Assembly: GCA_963556255.1 (NCBI GenBank)
Contig: OY744613.1
Span: forward strand, 45,254,291-45,318,290
Direction: 5' to 3'
Length of the DNA stretch: 64,000 nt
From: Allolobophora icterica
Taxonomy: Eukaryota > Annelida > Clitellata > Crassiclitellata > Lumbricidae
In this document: positions 17,545 to 26,796 of the stretch, piece after piece
Position numbering within the stretch: the stretch's first letter is position 1
Layout: every line of letters starts with the position of its first letter
The notes under the pieces: generated by a model
The model's database searches: none
Seen by the model: only the letters and a program-made list of their open reading frames with translations
Told to the model about the DNA's origin: nothing
Translations under genes and position numbers: made by a program

Positions 17545-19347
17545 ATGCCGGTTGATAAATTTGGAAGAGACGGTGGAGGTGGGGTGGGAGGGGGGCAGAT
17601 AAGCGCCGCTGGGCTCGTCCACAAAGCGGGTGATGCAATGTTGGGAATTCTATCGGCTGGAGGTTTTCGGCTGACAAACGTGGGGACTCCTACGACGGAC
17701 ACGGACGCCGCAACAAAGGCTTATGCGGACATCGTAGATCAGGACAACTTACAAATCACCGGTGGAACGATGTCTGGTGCTATAAAAATGGCTGGTCACA
17801 AAGTCACTGGGCTGCCCACAGACACTCCGGGATCTGACAGTGAAGACGAGGGTTGGGATGAATTGGTGGGGGAGTCCGACGCTGCGAGTTGGAAACAAAT
17901 AACGGAGTACGCGAAAGAGCGGGCGCAACAAGCTGAGTTGTATGCAGACGACTTAAGCTCTGAGGTAACTGGTCTCGTTAAACGTTATGCAGACGATAAG
18001 GACGCTCTGCTGGACACTGCCGTCAGGCTGTACGCGGACCAGAAGGCAACCGCGGCCGAGAGCCATGCAGACCAGAAGCTTATCGATGCCAAGCAGTATA
18101 CGGACGAGAAGAACGAGGTGCTGAGAGATTCCGTTAGGCAGTATGCAGACGAAAAGGACGTTATTGTAAAAAGTTACGTCAACGAGCAAGATGTTATCGT
18201 CAAGAACGCGTGTGTGCTAAAATCTGGCAGCGTTATGACTGGAAGTTTAGTCATGGGTGGCCACCGAGTAACTGGACTTCCAACAGAGATTCCAGGATCT
18301 GATAGCGACGCAGCGAGTTGGAAACAAGTGTCAACAGCGGTCGCCGGCGCTCTATTGAGCCTCGATAGAGTTCCCACGGAGTCGTTGCACGTGGTTAACA
18401 AACAATATGTTGATGTTCAACATATTGCTGCTAGACAGTACGCGGTCGATCAGGACACCGCGATTAATTCGGCCGTGAGGTTGTATACAGATCAAAAGAC
18501 CGCCGCCGCAAGGGGGTACGCAGACCAGAAAGCCGAAGCTGCAAAAACTTACGCCGAAGAACAAGACGCTATGGTCAGGAGCGCTTGCGTGCTTAAAGTT
18601 GGCGACGCAATGACTGGAAATTTAGCTATGGGCGGTAAGAGGGTGACTGGGCTTTACACGGGGGCCTCAACAACTAATACCGACGCGGCGAGTATCGGGC
18701 AGGTGACAAGGATCGTAACCGGCAAAATGACAAAGTTAAATAAAATACCGACGGAGCCTTTGAACGTGGCCAATAAACAATACGTTGATAATCAGGCTGT
18801 TGTGGTGAAAAGGTATACAGATAGTAAAGATACCGCTGTAAGACAGTACGTGAACAACATCAAGTTTCTCAACTACGGCGGTCACATTCCACCCCTGTCA
18901 AAAAACATTTCCGAAACTGGTTTTAAGGTCACAGCCAGCGCATCTCTTCCCGATTACCCGCCTTATATGGCATTCAACTCGGGAGTAATAGGTGAGTGGA
19001 GGACCACGCCTGCCGCACCTGGTAGTATTGCAAGGGCTTGGTTACAGATTGAATGCCCGACGCCTGTACGAATATGGAAGGTTAGTCTTGCTGGGGTGGC
19101 TGCTAGTCGTATCACGTATTGGCAGTTTGTTGGGGGTACTCGTACAACCCCGTCGGTTATCTCATCTACACCACTACTCTCCCCCCATACCGCTTTGACT
19201 GATTCTGCGCAGGAGTTTACCATCAACACTGACACCGCATTCAAAATATATAGCTTGACGGCCTTTACAATAGAGCCATCATCATCAACTACTCTTGGTT
19301 TAACTCACTTTCAGATCTATACATATTTTAAAGTTGGGGAAACATAA
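17545..19347 (+). CDS. fibre-like attachment protein with phage-tail-fibre-type repeats
   Basis: 600 residues. A glycine-rich N-terminus is followed by four repeats of the pattern G-x-x-M-x-G-x-L-x-M-G-G-x-R-V-T-G-L, each continued by DAA and, in several cases, NKQYVD. This pattern is known from bacteriophage tail-fibre shafts. Between them are helical blocks with recurring YADxK and VRxYADxK that look like trimeric coiled coil. The C-terminal ~150 residues (from NYGGHIPPLSKN) contain GFKVTASAS, AFNSGVIGEWRT, a WLQIECPTPVRIWKV strand and a closing HFQIYTYF, like a discoidin (F5/8 type C) beta-sandwich, so a glycan- or receptor-binding head is inferred. The position after capsid and protease genes fits a vertex fibre. 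Confidence 0.72.
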   Translation: MPVDKFGRDGGGGVGGGQISAAGLVHKAGDAMLGILSAGGFRLTNVGTPTTDTDAATKAYADIVDQDNLQITGGTMSGAIKMAGHKVTGLPTDTPGSDSEDEGWDELVGESDAASWKQITEYAKERAQQAELYADDLSSEVTGLVKRYADDKDALLDTAVRLYADQKATAAESHADQKLIDAKQYTDEKNEVLRDSVRQYADEKDVIVKSYVNEQDVIVKNACVLKSGSVMTGSLVMGGHRVTGLPTEIPGSDSDAASWKQVSTAVAGALLSLDRVPTESLHVVNKQYVDVQHIAARQYAVDQDTAINSAVRLYTDQKTAAARGYADQKAEAAKTYAEEQDAMVRSACVLKVGDAMTGNLAMGGKRVTGLYTGASTTNTDAASIGQVTRIVTGKMTKLNKIPTEPLNVANKQYVDNQAVVVKRYTDSKDTAVRQYVNNIKFLNYGGHIPPLSKNISETGFKVTASASLPDYPPYMAFNSGVIGEWRTTPAAPGSIARAWLQIECPTPVRIWKVSLAGVAASRITYWQFVGGTRTTPSVISSTPLLSPHTALTDSAQEFTINTDTAFKIYSLTAFTIEPSSSTTLGLTHFQIYTYFKVGET

Positions 19348-19356
19348 GATTTAATA

Positions 19357-19902
19357 ATGGCGGACTCACACTACAAGATTCGTGGTTATCTCCGGCAAAA
19401 GGGAGAAACAAATATGCATAAATACAACCTCGATGATTTGGTTGGACTAACCAACTGGGGATATACTATCCCTAAGCCCACTGCAGATATGTTAGCCGCG
19501 GTTCCCCAAATCCACATCGATTTCGTTTCGGACGATTACCACAGCCGCGATATTTACACAGCGACCAAAACTGTGACTCTAAGTTCGTGGCAAACGCTTC
19601 CATTGACCGCGGCACGCTATCCCTGTATTACGTTGCAAGCTAATAATGAGACGGTGTCTTTAGACCGCGGATTCTGGAGGCTTACAATGTTTGGTGTTAG
19701 TACCGGTGATGCGTCAGTTCGCGTTATAACAGTCGCGGGTAGCATTGATCGTACAATCGACGTTCTAAGTGGGCAATTTGATGCAGCTAGGGCAATATTC
19801 ATTCCAGGACAAACGAGTTTCAGAATTGAAGGAAAAAAGAGAGGTGTTGAAAGTACTTCAACTATTGAGTTAAACGTAACGTTACTGATAGAGCAACTAT
19901 AA
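19357..19902 (+). CDS. unknown Polinton protein, possibly fibre-associated
   Basis: 181 residues, not recognised. The N-terminal ~45 residues are polar and the rest looks like beta strands (TKTVTLSSWQTLPLT, CITLQANNETVSL, SVRVITVAGSIDRTIDV, TIELNVTLLIEQL), with no signal peptide or cysteine pattern. It starts 9 bp after the fibre stop and ends 8 bp before the next gene, so it belongs to the late structural cluster. A small jelly-roll or fibre-base protein is plausible but is only inference from strand content and position. Confidence 0.6.
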   Translation: MADSHYKIRGYLRQKGETNMHKYNLDDLVGLTNWGYTIPKPTADMLAAVPQIHIDFVSDDYHSRDIYTATKTVTLSSWQTLPLTAARYPCITLQANNETVSLDRGFWRLTMFGVSTGDASVRVITVAGSIDRTIDVLSGQFDAARAIFIPGQTSFRIEGKKRGVESTSTIELNVTLLIEQL

Positions 19903-19910
19903 AAAAAACT

Positions 19911-20516
19911 ATGTCTTTGTACCCACCGCTTATGGAGTCAACAATTTCGTCAGACACGACGTCGCAAACATTTCGTCTGCAGAAGATCGGCGAAATAGAA
20001 GCATTCCTGAGGTCCGAGGCGATAAGTCGGGGACAACTATGCAAGAAGTATAAGAGGGTTGTAGATGTGGCTAATGGGGCCTCGGCCGGCCTTGCTATAG
20101 TTAGTCTTGGAACTGGGGTGGGTGGGGCAGCTATGTTAGCCACTGGTATTGGTTTTATTCCTGGTATTGTTCTGGAGAGTTTGGCCATAGCGACGAGTTT
20201 TCTGGATATTATTGGAAATGTTGTCAGTAGAAGTTTTGTTGCTAAAGCTTCAAAACACGACGAAATTTGTATTTTGGCGGAAAGTAAGCTAAACACTGTT
20301 CATGACCATATTTCTCGGGCGTTAGAAGACACAGCTATAAGCGACGATGAATATAAACTTATTCTGGGAGAGGAGGAAAAATATAGAACGATGAAACGTG
20401 ATATACAAAGCAAGAGCGGAAAAAAAGAGTTGCCGAGTCAAAGCAAAGACGACATGGTGGCGGAACTAATAAAGAAACTAACCAGCACTGGGACTTGTCC
20501 GCGAACCTCAAAATAA
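19911..20516 (+). CDS. Polinton membrane protein with two hydrophobic helices
   Basis: 201 residues beginning MSLYPPL. A helical N-terminal part (FRLQKIGEIEAFL ... KKYKRVVDVANG) leads to two adjacent glycine-rich hydrophobic segments, about residues 57-75 and 78-105. A charged C-terminal helix follows (SKHDEICILAESKLNTV ... ISDDEYKLILGEEEKY). Proteins of this build are frequent near one end of invertebrate Polintons; their function is not known to me. A membrane-hairpin role in entry or release is speculation. It is the last gene, 108 bp before the right inverted repeat. Confidence 0.7.
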   Translation: MSLYPPLMESTISSDTTSQTFRLQKIGEIEAFLRSEAISRGQLCKKYKRVVDVANGASAGLAIVSLGTGVGGAAMLATGIGFIPGIVLESLAIATSFLDIIGNVVSRSFVAKASKHDEICILAESKLNTVHDHISRALEDTAISDDEYKLILGEEEKYRTMKRDIQSKSGKKELPSQSKDDMVAELIKKLTSTGTCPRTSK

Positions 20517-20624
20517 AAGTTTTCATCGTAGGTGGTTGGAGTAGTGAGTCCGTTATTCCTAGCGCACCACCGCCGTACGATTAGTGGGCTATAATTTATA
20601 CTGGCACACACAAACGAGTTTGGG

Positions 20625-20920
20625 GGCCTGCAGCAAACGACACTTTTGCGGCTTGATGTGTTAAGGCACATTTTTTTGTTTTTTTGACTGAATTTAAAGC
20701 GGCTCGGCTTGAAGGTTTTTGGTGATGCAATTCGTACACCAAAAATAGATCTGTTATAGAGTCCACACACTCTCTGGAGGCCTAGATGGTGTAGACCGGC
20801 ATCCTCTTAATTCAATGAAAAAACGGAGTGGTGGGGACAAAAAAAATTGAGGGGTGGAGACCGTCCCCCGGTATTTTGACGGAATAACGGGGTGCCCCCA
20901 AAACCCCAGTTCCCATCTAC
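20625..20920 (-). repeat. right Polinton terminal inverted repeat
   Basis: Reverse complement of 3420-3716 with about one substitution and one length change. It ends CCCATCTAC directly before the second TCCAGCA. Confidence 0.93.
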
Positions 20921-20927
20921 TCCAGCA
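20921..20927. repeat. right target-site repeat TCCAGCA
   Basis: Identical to 3413-3419. Confidence 0.8.
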
Positions 20928-21396
20928 ACCAAAAAAGCTCGTTCACCAAGAACGGTTATTGATTTAGGTATGACTAAACAAAGATTATCAGATGACCTCG
21001 CTGAATATTATTCTGATAATTTTTGTGAATAAGAACTGATTTTAAGTATTGTGGCTGAGCAGAGTTCAAAGTTTTATAAACTATGAGCACCAATTTGAAA
21101 CTTAATCGTTGCTGAACAGGAAGCCAAGGCAAAGATTTAGTCACATGGGTAATTGTTTTTAATATTTGGATGTATTAGTTATGATTGTAGCCGAAGAGTT
21201 CTGAACTCTGTGCAAGTTCAGCATGTTTGACTTATTGACACATTGAGTGGAATCTCTCTATACTAACATACCTTTCGATCTAGGAATTGAATGTATCACT
21301 GAACACTATTGTAACACTTTAAAATGTTGGATATTGTTTAAAATTGACATAAAACCCATACCTCCCGTATTACTTTAAAATATCCTTGAATGTCCT
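20928..21396. other. host flank without a recognised gene
   Basis: A short open stretch follows the Polinton (reading KKARSPRTVIDLGMTKQRL and on to a TAA near 21030). It would continue uninterrupted into the left flank back to about 3380 if the insertion were removed. It may be part of an interrupted exon or a chance ORF. The rest is AT-rich and unannotated. Confidence 0.35.
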
Positions 21397-21516
21397 TTAA
21401 CCCTCGAGTGCCCAAGCTATTTTTTGGTGCGCGAATGCCCAACGGGGGGGGGGGTCCGACCGGACCCCATTGTTTTCATTGTGATATCTGGAGAACGGAT
21501 TGAAATTATTTTCACT

Positions 21517-21990
21517 TGATTTAGCTTGTTATAATCCAAATTCAATTTGCAATCGACTGATATATGGTATTTCACAATAGCACCACCTGGTGAAACTTTA
21601 TTTGAACTTTAATACTCGTTTGTAGTGTTTTGCAATTTCGGGATTTTTCGCAGGTATTCAATTGTACGCATGTAGTTGTTGCCTGGTTGTGGGGTACAGG
21701 ATTGGAATATTTTAACGGGATTTGGCTTGTTATAATCCAAATTCAATTTGCAATCGACTGATATATGGCATTTCACAATAGCACCACCTGGTGAAACTTT
21801 ATTTGAACTTTAATACTCGTTTGTAGTGTTTTGCAATTTCGGGATTTTTCGCAGGTATTCAATTGTACGCATGTAGTTGTTGCCTGGTTGTGGGGTACAG
21901 GATTGGAATATTTTAACGGGATTTGGCTTGTTATAATCCAAATTCAATTTGCATTCGAATGATATATGGTATTTCACAATAACTTGCGTT
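21517..21990 (+). repeat. ~202-bp internal tandem duplication
   Basis: Units begin GATTTGGCTTGTTATAATCC at about 21517, 21718 and 21919. The first two are nearly identical over 200 bp and the third is partial. The related fragment at 62775-62998 has a single unit, so the duplication arose inside this lineage. Confidence 0.88.
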
Positions 21991-22135
21991 AAAAAATTAT
22001 TTCTGGACTGGAAAACCATATGGCAGTATGACCATCAGCCGCATATCTAGGGGTGTCCTTGGTATATGCTATGGTTGTGGGTACAGGAATGGAATATTTT
22101 AACGGGATTTGGCTTGTTACATGTATAATCCAAAT

Positions 22136-22554
22136 GGTAATCCTGGGATTTAGCGTCGGAAATTATTTCATTGAAAAGTTCTAATACAATAGGCCTAATA
22201 CAATAAATAATCATCGTTCATCCAACTTCTAGTTTCAGTTATATTTTAATCGATTATCCAGCTTCTAGTTTCGTGAACATTTTCATCAATCTTCCAACTT
22301 CTAGTTCGAATTTTACTATGAAATGTTTTCATCGCTCATACACGGGAATAATATCGGCACTAAAACGATATATTTTCGTCGTAATTCCAACTTCTAGTTT
22401 GACTTTTATTATGTAATATTTTCATCGCTCATCCGGCTACTACTTTCATTGATATTTTCATCAATCTTCCAACTTCTTGTTTGAGTTTAACTGTGAAATG
22501 TTTTCATCGCTCATGCAATGTAAATAATTTCCGACGCTAAAACCCAGGATTACC
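22136..22554 (+). mobile_element. hAT-like MITE nested in the piggyBac-like element
   Basis: 419 bp with 33-bp inverted ends beginning GGTAATCCTGGG (one mismatch). It is flanked by the 8-bp duplication ATCCAAAT (22128-22135 and 22555-22562), as made by hAT transposases. The interior is a ~35-bp minisatellite around CTTCTAGT ... ATTTTCATC. No coding capacity. A second, 3'-truncated copy is at 44477-44796. Confidence 0.85.
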
Positions 22555-22870
22555 ATCCAAATTCAATTTGTAATCGACTGATTTATGGTATTTCAACAAT
22601 AACGTGAGCTAAAAAATTTATTTCTGAGCTGGTAAACCATGTGCCAGTATGACCATCAGCCGCATATCTTGGGGGTGTCCTTGGTATATGCTATGGTTGT
22701 GGGCTACAGGGTGGTAGAATAATCACGCAAAATATATTATACGAAGCCCAATTGAAGGCTTTAGGATGTCCTAAAACCATTTTTACAATTTCGCTGCCGT
22801 TCTAATGTTATCCGTGGAAAAGCGGGTCTGGGGTCCGGTCGGAAACCCCCCTTGAGCATTCAAGGGTTAA

Positions 22871-23394
22871 AACTTGTTATTTTACATAAATTTTGTGGAT
22901 CATTTTAGGGGTCATCCATAAAGGACGCCCGCACAATATGATATAATTTGGACCCCTCTGACCCATTTGTGATGCGTTTTGAGAAAAGTATCATATGGAC
23001 CTAAGTATTGATTCATAATCCTGGGTAATGTCTGATTAAACTGTAGAAAAAAAATTAACTTGATATCTTCATCCAAAGTATTTTTTAAACTTATTGAGAA
23101 CAGAACCTGCGCAAATGACAGTTTTCAGATATTTCAGTTTAAACTTTCACTGGAGAAAATGCGAAATTTTCACAGAAGTTTACCACGGAACTCGTCACGA
23201 AATAATAACTAAACACAGCTCACAATGCGGTTTCATTACCGTATTATTTTATAGCCTACATGCACCTTATTCTTGTGTAAAAATAGCTCTACATTAAAAA
23301 AGTTATTATCTGCTTTAAACTATTATCAAAATTAGAAAGGATGACACGATACTTATCCTTTTTAAGCCTCTCACAAAAGTCATCATTGAAGAAT
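22871..23394. other. intergenic, nothing recognised
   Basis: AT-rich sequence with only short chance ORFs. The region similar to 32848 onward starts near 23395. Confidence 0.5.
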
Positions 23395-23654
23395 GAGTAG
23401 GGACCTTGAGCAAGTCCTTCACCCACAGTTGTTCAGTGCCACTGCTTGTTGAATGCTCATCAGATGGTGGCATTTAATCAAAAATGTGTTGGTTATAATA
23501 TTTATTCACATACATGTTTCGCTCGCATTAGAACAAGACATCTCTTCATCGTTAGGCCTAGGCCTATAGTTGGACCGATGTAGCCTATGGAATTCTTCAT
23601 GTGGTGCACTAAGTATGTTTTTCATGCAATCGTTAAAGAAAGTAAAAAATTTCC

Positions 23655-24185
23655 GATTTGTTCATTCATTCATTCTAAGGATTTGATATAGCGCCTCTTC
23701 AAGATACCTGATACCTACTCAGAGGCGCTCCCAGCTCAGCCACAGCTAAAGAAATGAGACTTGAGAGACTTACAAAAAGCAGGCGAGTTTACCAGTGGCA
23801 GCATGCGCAGGTTTAAAGGTAGGCCATTCCAGATGGAGGGTCCTACAACCGAAAAGGTCCGACACTGTCTAATAGCAGTGCGAGCACGAGGGACTAAAAG
23901 CTCCCCTTGCCGAAGAGCGGAGATATCGATCGTCGACGAGCTGAAATATCAGAGACTGGCCGACAAAGATCAGATAGGTAGGATGGAGCACAGCCTAGAA
24001 GGCACCACCAGACAAGTGCAGCGACCCGATAGGAGATGCGCTGAGAAACAGGGAACCAGTGAAGGACAATATGCATAAAGGCAGAGACAGAAGCATGCTT
24101 AGGAAGCTGACCAATGAGGTGAGCCGCTGAGCGGAGGGAGAACCCTATCAAGGCGCCCAATTAGCTTAAGAGGCAGGCCTACAAG
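23655..24185 (-). mobile_element. 5'-truncated CR1/L2-like LINE fragment
   Basis: The minus strand reads the end of a non-LTR reverse transcriptase ORF (LHWFPVSQRISYRVAALVWW ... SYLSDLCRPVS, 23894-24160), followed toward 23680 by a GAGGCGCTATAT-type tail and (GAAT)n. Frameshifts break the ORF. The insertion is absent from segmental copy 2. Confidence 0.75.
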
Positions 24186-25261
24186 TACCGCACTGCAGTG
24201 TATGTGTAGTACATGTGTCCATTAGGCCTAATTCACATGAGTCATGACTGTCCAAATGTAGCTTCCTTTACAACAATGTTTTGGATGTTGACATCTTTAA
24301 GGCTTGGTTTTGTTGTGCCTGTATTGGTCTATCTTTTAAAAAAAAAGTAAACCACAAAATTTCGTTTGTTGGTTTTTCTGTATAAATTTCTTCTTCTTGT
24401 AGAAGTTATTAATTTTCAGTAGACCTAATATTGATATAAATAGTTTTAATTGCGGAAATCGCAACTAAACTAAACTGAGTTGGAGCCAATTCATACCATT
24501 TTAATTATTTTAAATCCGAAAATCTTAAACCAAAACAAACAAACAAACAAAATCTTTTCATCTTGAACAATTTTTTTTCACCTCTGGAATTCACCACGCC
24601 TTTGAACGATCTCCCTCTGAGTTTTGCAGATTTCCGATTCCTTCATCATTATTACAAACCGTCCTCCTTTCTCCTCAAGCTCCACTAACTAGCCTAGGCT
24701 ATCACTCCCGGGCTCTTTATTCAAAACTGACGTCTCACCACAGTATTATTAAATTTTATACTGTGGTCTCACTGTTCCAAGAACTCTTACCCTGACTAAA
24801 TCTGATCCGCCGCCTTTCAAAATCTTCTCATCCAAACCGATTACCGCCTTAACAACAGCTCTGCCTCATCTCTTGATCTGCCTCACTGTAACCGGACTTC
24901 TTCTTAGCTAGTCTTTGGATATCCTCAGCTGAATTGACGCAGCGCTCGTGAATAGGCTGGTGCCCTGCGTATGGTTATGAGTGGCACTTTAGAAGTTTTG
25001 AAATAACGATTACGATTGGCACGGTGTGACTATTCGCTAGAGGGCAGAAACTCTGCAATCTAACCTATAGTAACTGTTGTCGTAGGTTCTTTCTATTGAA
25101 AGCCATTTTAAGTGGTCGGTAAAGGAAACTTCGGAAATAAGATTTTCATTAATTAATAAACCGTCAGTTATATAACAAAAGTGAAAGGTCTGTTGAAGAA
25201 CAAATAGATCTGGGCGTTTGGATAGCAAACAGCTGCCACAGTAAATTTAATGTAAAAAGGC

Positions 25262-25468
25262 CGAGATGATATTTCTATAGCGCCTCTCGAAGTCAACTAC
25301 TACTCAGAGGCGCTTGAGACTGCCGGAATTTTCACGCCGAAGCGCCACGAGCAGTTGCGAGTGAAGGACTTGCCCAAGGTCCGTACGCAACGGCTAGAGT
25401 GGGATTCGAACCTGCAACCCTCCGGTCACAAGGCGCCGAACTTACCACTGAGCCACCACGTCCCACAT
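25262..25468 (-). mobile_element. tRNA-derived SINE with V-type core and LINE-like tail
   Basis: On the minus strand it starts with GTGGTGGCTCAGTGGTAAG (box A) and has GGTTCGAATCC as box B. It continues with CTTGGGCAAGTCCTTCACTC and ends GAGGCGCTATAGAAATATC, like the local LINE tails. It is absent from the corresponding place in segmental copy 2 (near 34030), so it inserted after the duplication or was lost there. Confidence 0.8.
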
Positions 25469-26460
25469 ATGTAGAGGTATTACTTTGAACTATTATTTTA
25501 GACTCTGTTTATTCTAATTTGACGAGGCGTTGGTGAGGTGTGAGTAGTGTTGAGCTCTTTGCCAAAAACATAACTGAACGGTTCAGATTTTAGCATAAAT
25601 TGGTGTTTATCTTATATAACTGCAGTTTAAAAAGTTTATAATATTCTCCACGAAAATTTTACGAAATTCTTTAAAATAATTTCTTTTGGTAGTGAAGAAG
25701 TTGGTATTTTTATGATTAAAGTATTTGATTTATCTAGTGCTTTAATTATTGAAGCTCTCTAGTCCTGTGTTTTATTCTAATTAGAATTTTATACAGTGCA
25801 AATATATTTAATCTGCCCCAGAAGACCTGTTGTATCATTGGTTCCAATGTTATGATTTTCCACTCTCAAACCGTTTAGGTTCCCCGGAGTATTCTTGTGT
25901 GTTGTTGTGGTTAAGTCTTGAATGATGCGCCCTCTTTTAGGAATTGTGACATTCTCATATAATTGACATTAATTTAATAAACTATAATCATATCTTTTCT
26001 CTTTCTCTTTCATCGTTGCTTCCTCACACAATATGATTTCCAAAGTCTCTCATTATCAAATCAAGGGTAGGCATTTGTTTTTGTTTAAAACCTTTCTAGT
26101 TTTTCACAAAGAAATTCCTGCCAGCATTTTGGACACCCACAGTTGCGCTGTATTCTACTGCTGGACTTTCAATCTTGAGGTGTGGAGTTAAAATCCATAC
26201 CAGCTTCAAGATTTCTGCTTCCCCTGTGGGTCCTCTAATTAAATTAACTGTAAGGGGAACATGGGACAGCAAGGAAGACAACTGGCCACCCACCCTCCTA
26301 TGTTCAGGTTAAGAAAGATTAAGTCACCAATACTTCACTCACATAGCAACCTCTGTGGCGAGCTTCAAGGGTTTTTTATTTCAAACGACTAATAGATAGA
26401 TCCCAGCAGTAATATAGCTTAATGTTTAATAATGTGTTTTACTTTGTATTATAAGATCTC

Positions 26461-26660
26461 AACATGCAAGGGAGATCCCACAATGATAAAAACCTACAGG
26501 AATGTGAATTTGATAAAGAAACATTTGGAGAGAGTTCTGACTTCAGAATTTATATAAAAACCCATGCTGGATAAAGAACCTACAGGTGCAATTAATGTGG
26601 AAAAGCTTTTGCAAAGAAATGTGCTCTGAAAAAGTCAAAACAATACACACTCTGGAGATA
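26461..26660 (+). pseudogene. zinc-finger relic upstream of the 26797 gene
   Basis: Broken finger pieces (CEFDKETFGESSDF, then IKTHAG with an in-frame TAA, then a CGKAFAKKCALKK-like half finger). The same relic lies at 35035-35250 in segmental copy 2, so it decayed before the duplication. Confidence 0.65.
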
Positions 26661-26664
26661 AACC

Positions 26665-26795
26665 ACTAAGGGCGCAGGTGGAACAGAAATCTTGAACCAA
26701 ATATTTATCCTGGCGAGGATTTCAACCTCCGATCTCTCATTTGACAGACCAGTAGACAAACCACTACACTGTCAAAACCACGTAAACTACCACAC
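26665..26795 (-). repeat. tRNA-SINE-like segment at the zinc-finger 5' end
   Basis: The minus strand has TAGTGTAGTGG-like box A and GGTTGAAATCC-like box B spacing. It is homologous to 305-448 and 35255-35385. Confidence 0.55.
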
Positions 26796-26796
26796 A

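Larger units (their letters stand above)
3420..20920 (+). mobile_element. complete Polinton/Maverick (adintovirus-like) element
   Basis: A 17.5-kb self-synthesising DNA transposon, or integrated virus-like element. It is bounded by ~297-bp inverted repeats starting GTAGATGGGAACTGGGG and flanked on both sides by TCCAGCA (3413-3419 and 20921-20927). Polintons normally make 6-bp duplications and have AGT...ACT ends. Here the end can be read as AGTAG with a 5-bp repeat or GTAG with a 7-bp repeat, so the exact cut is ambiguous by one base on each side. It has the hallmark set of PolB, retroviral-type integrase, packaging ATPase, adenain-like protease, penton-like and hexon-like proteins. The repeats differ by about one substitution and one homopolymer length change, so the insertion is young. 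Only the PolB frame is visibly broken. Confidence 0.95.
21401..22866 (+). mobile_element. piggyBac-like non-autonomous element (TTAA target)
   Basis: Flanked by TTAA on both sides (21397-21400 and 22867-22870). The ends CCCTCGAGTGCCCAAG and, inverted, CCCTTGAATGCTCAAG match at most positions, with subterminal GACCGGACCCC / GGGGTCCGGTC. It has no transposase ORF. The interior holds a ~202-bp tandem repeat and a nested hAT-like MITE. CCC...GGG termini with TTAA duplication are the piggyBac signature. A truncated relative lies at 62775-62998. Confidence 0.82.

Noticed and set aside
25370..25450. Possible functional tRNA gene on the minus strand
   Set aside because: Box A and box B are present, but a SINE core and LINE-like tail follow and no complete cloverleaf is evident.
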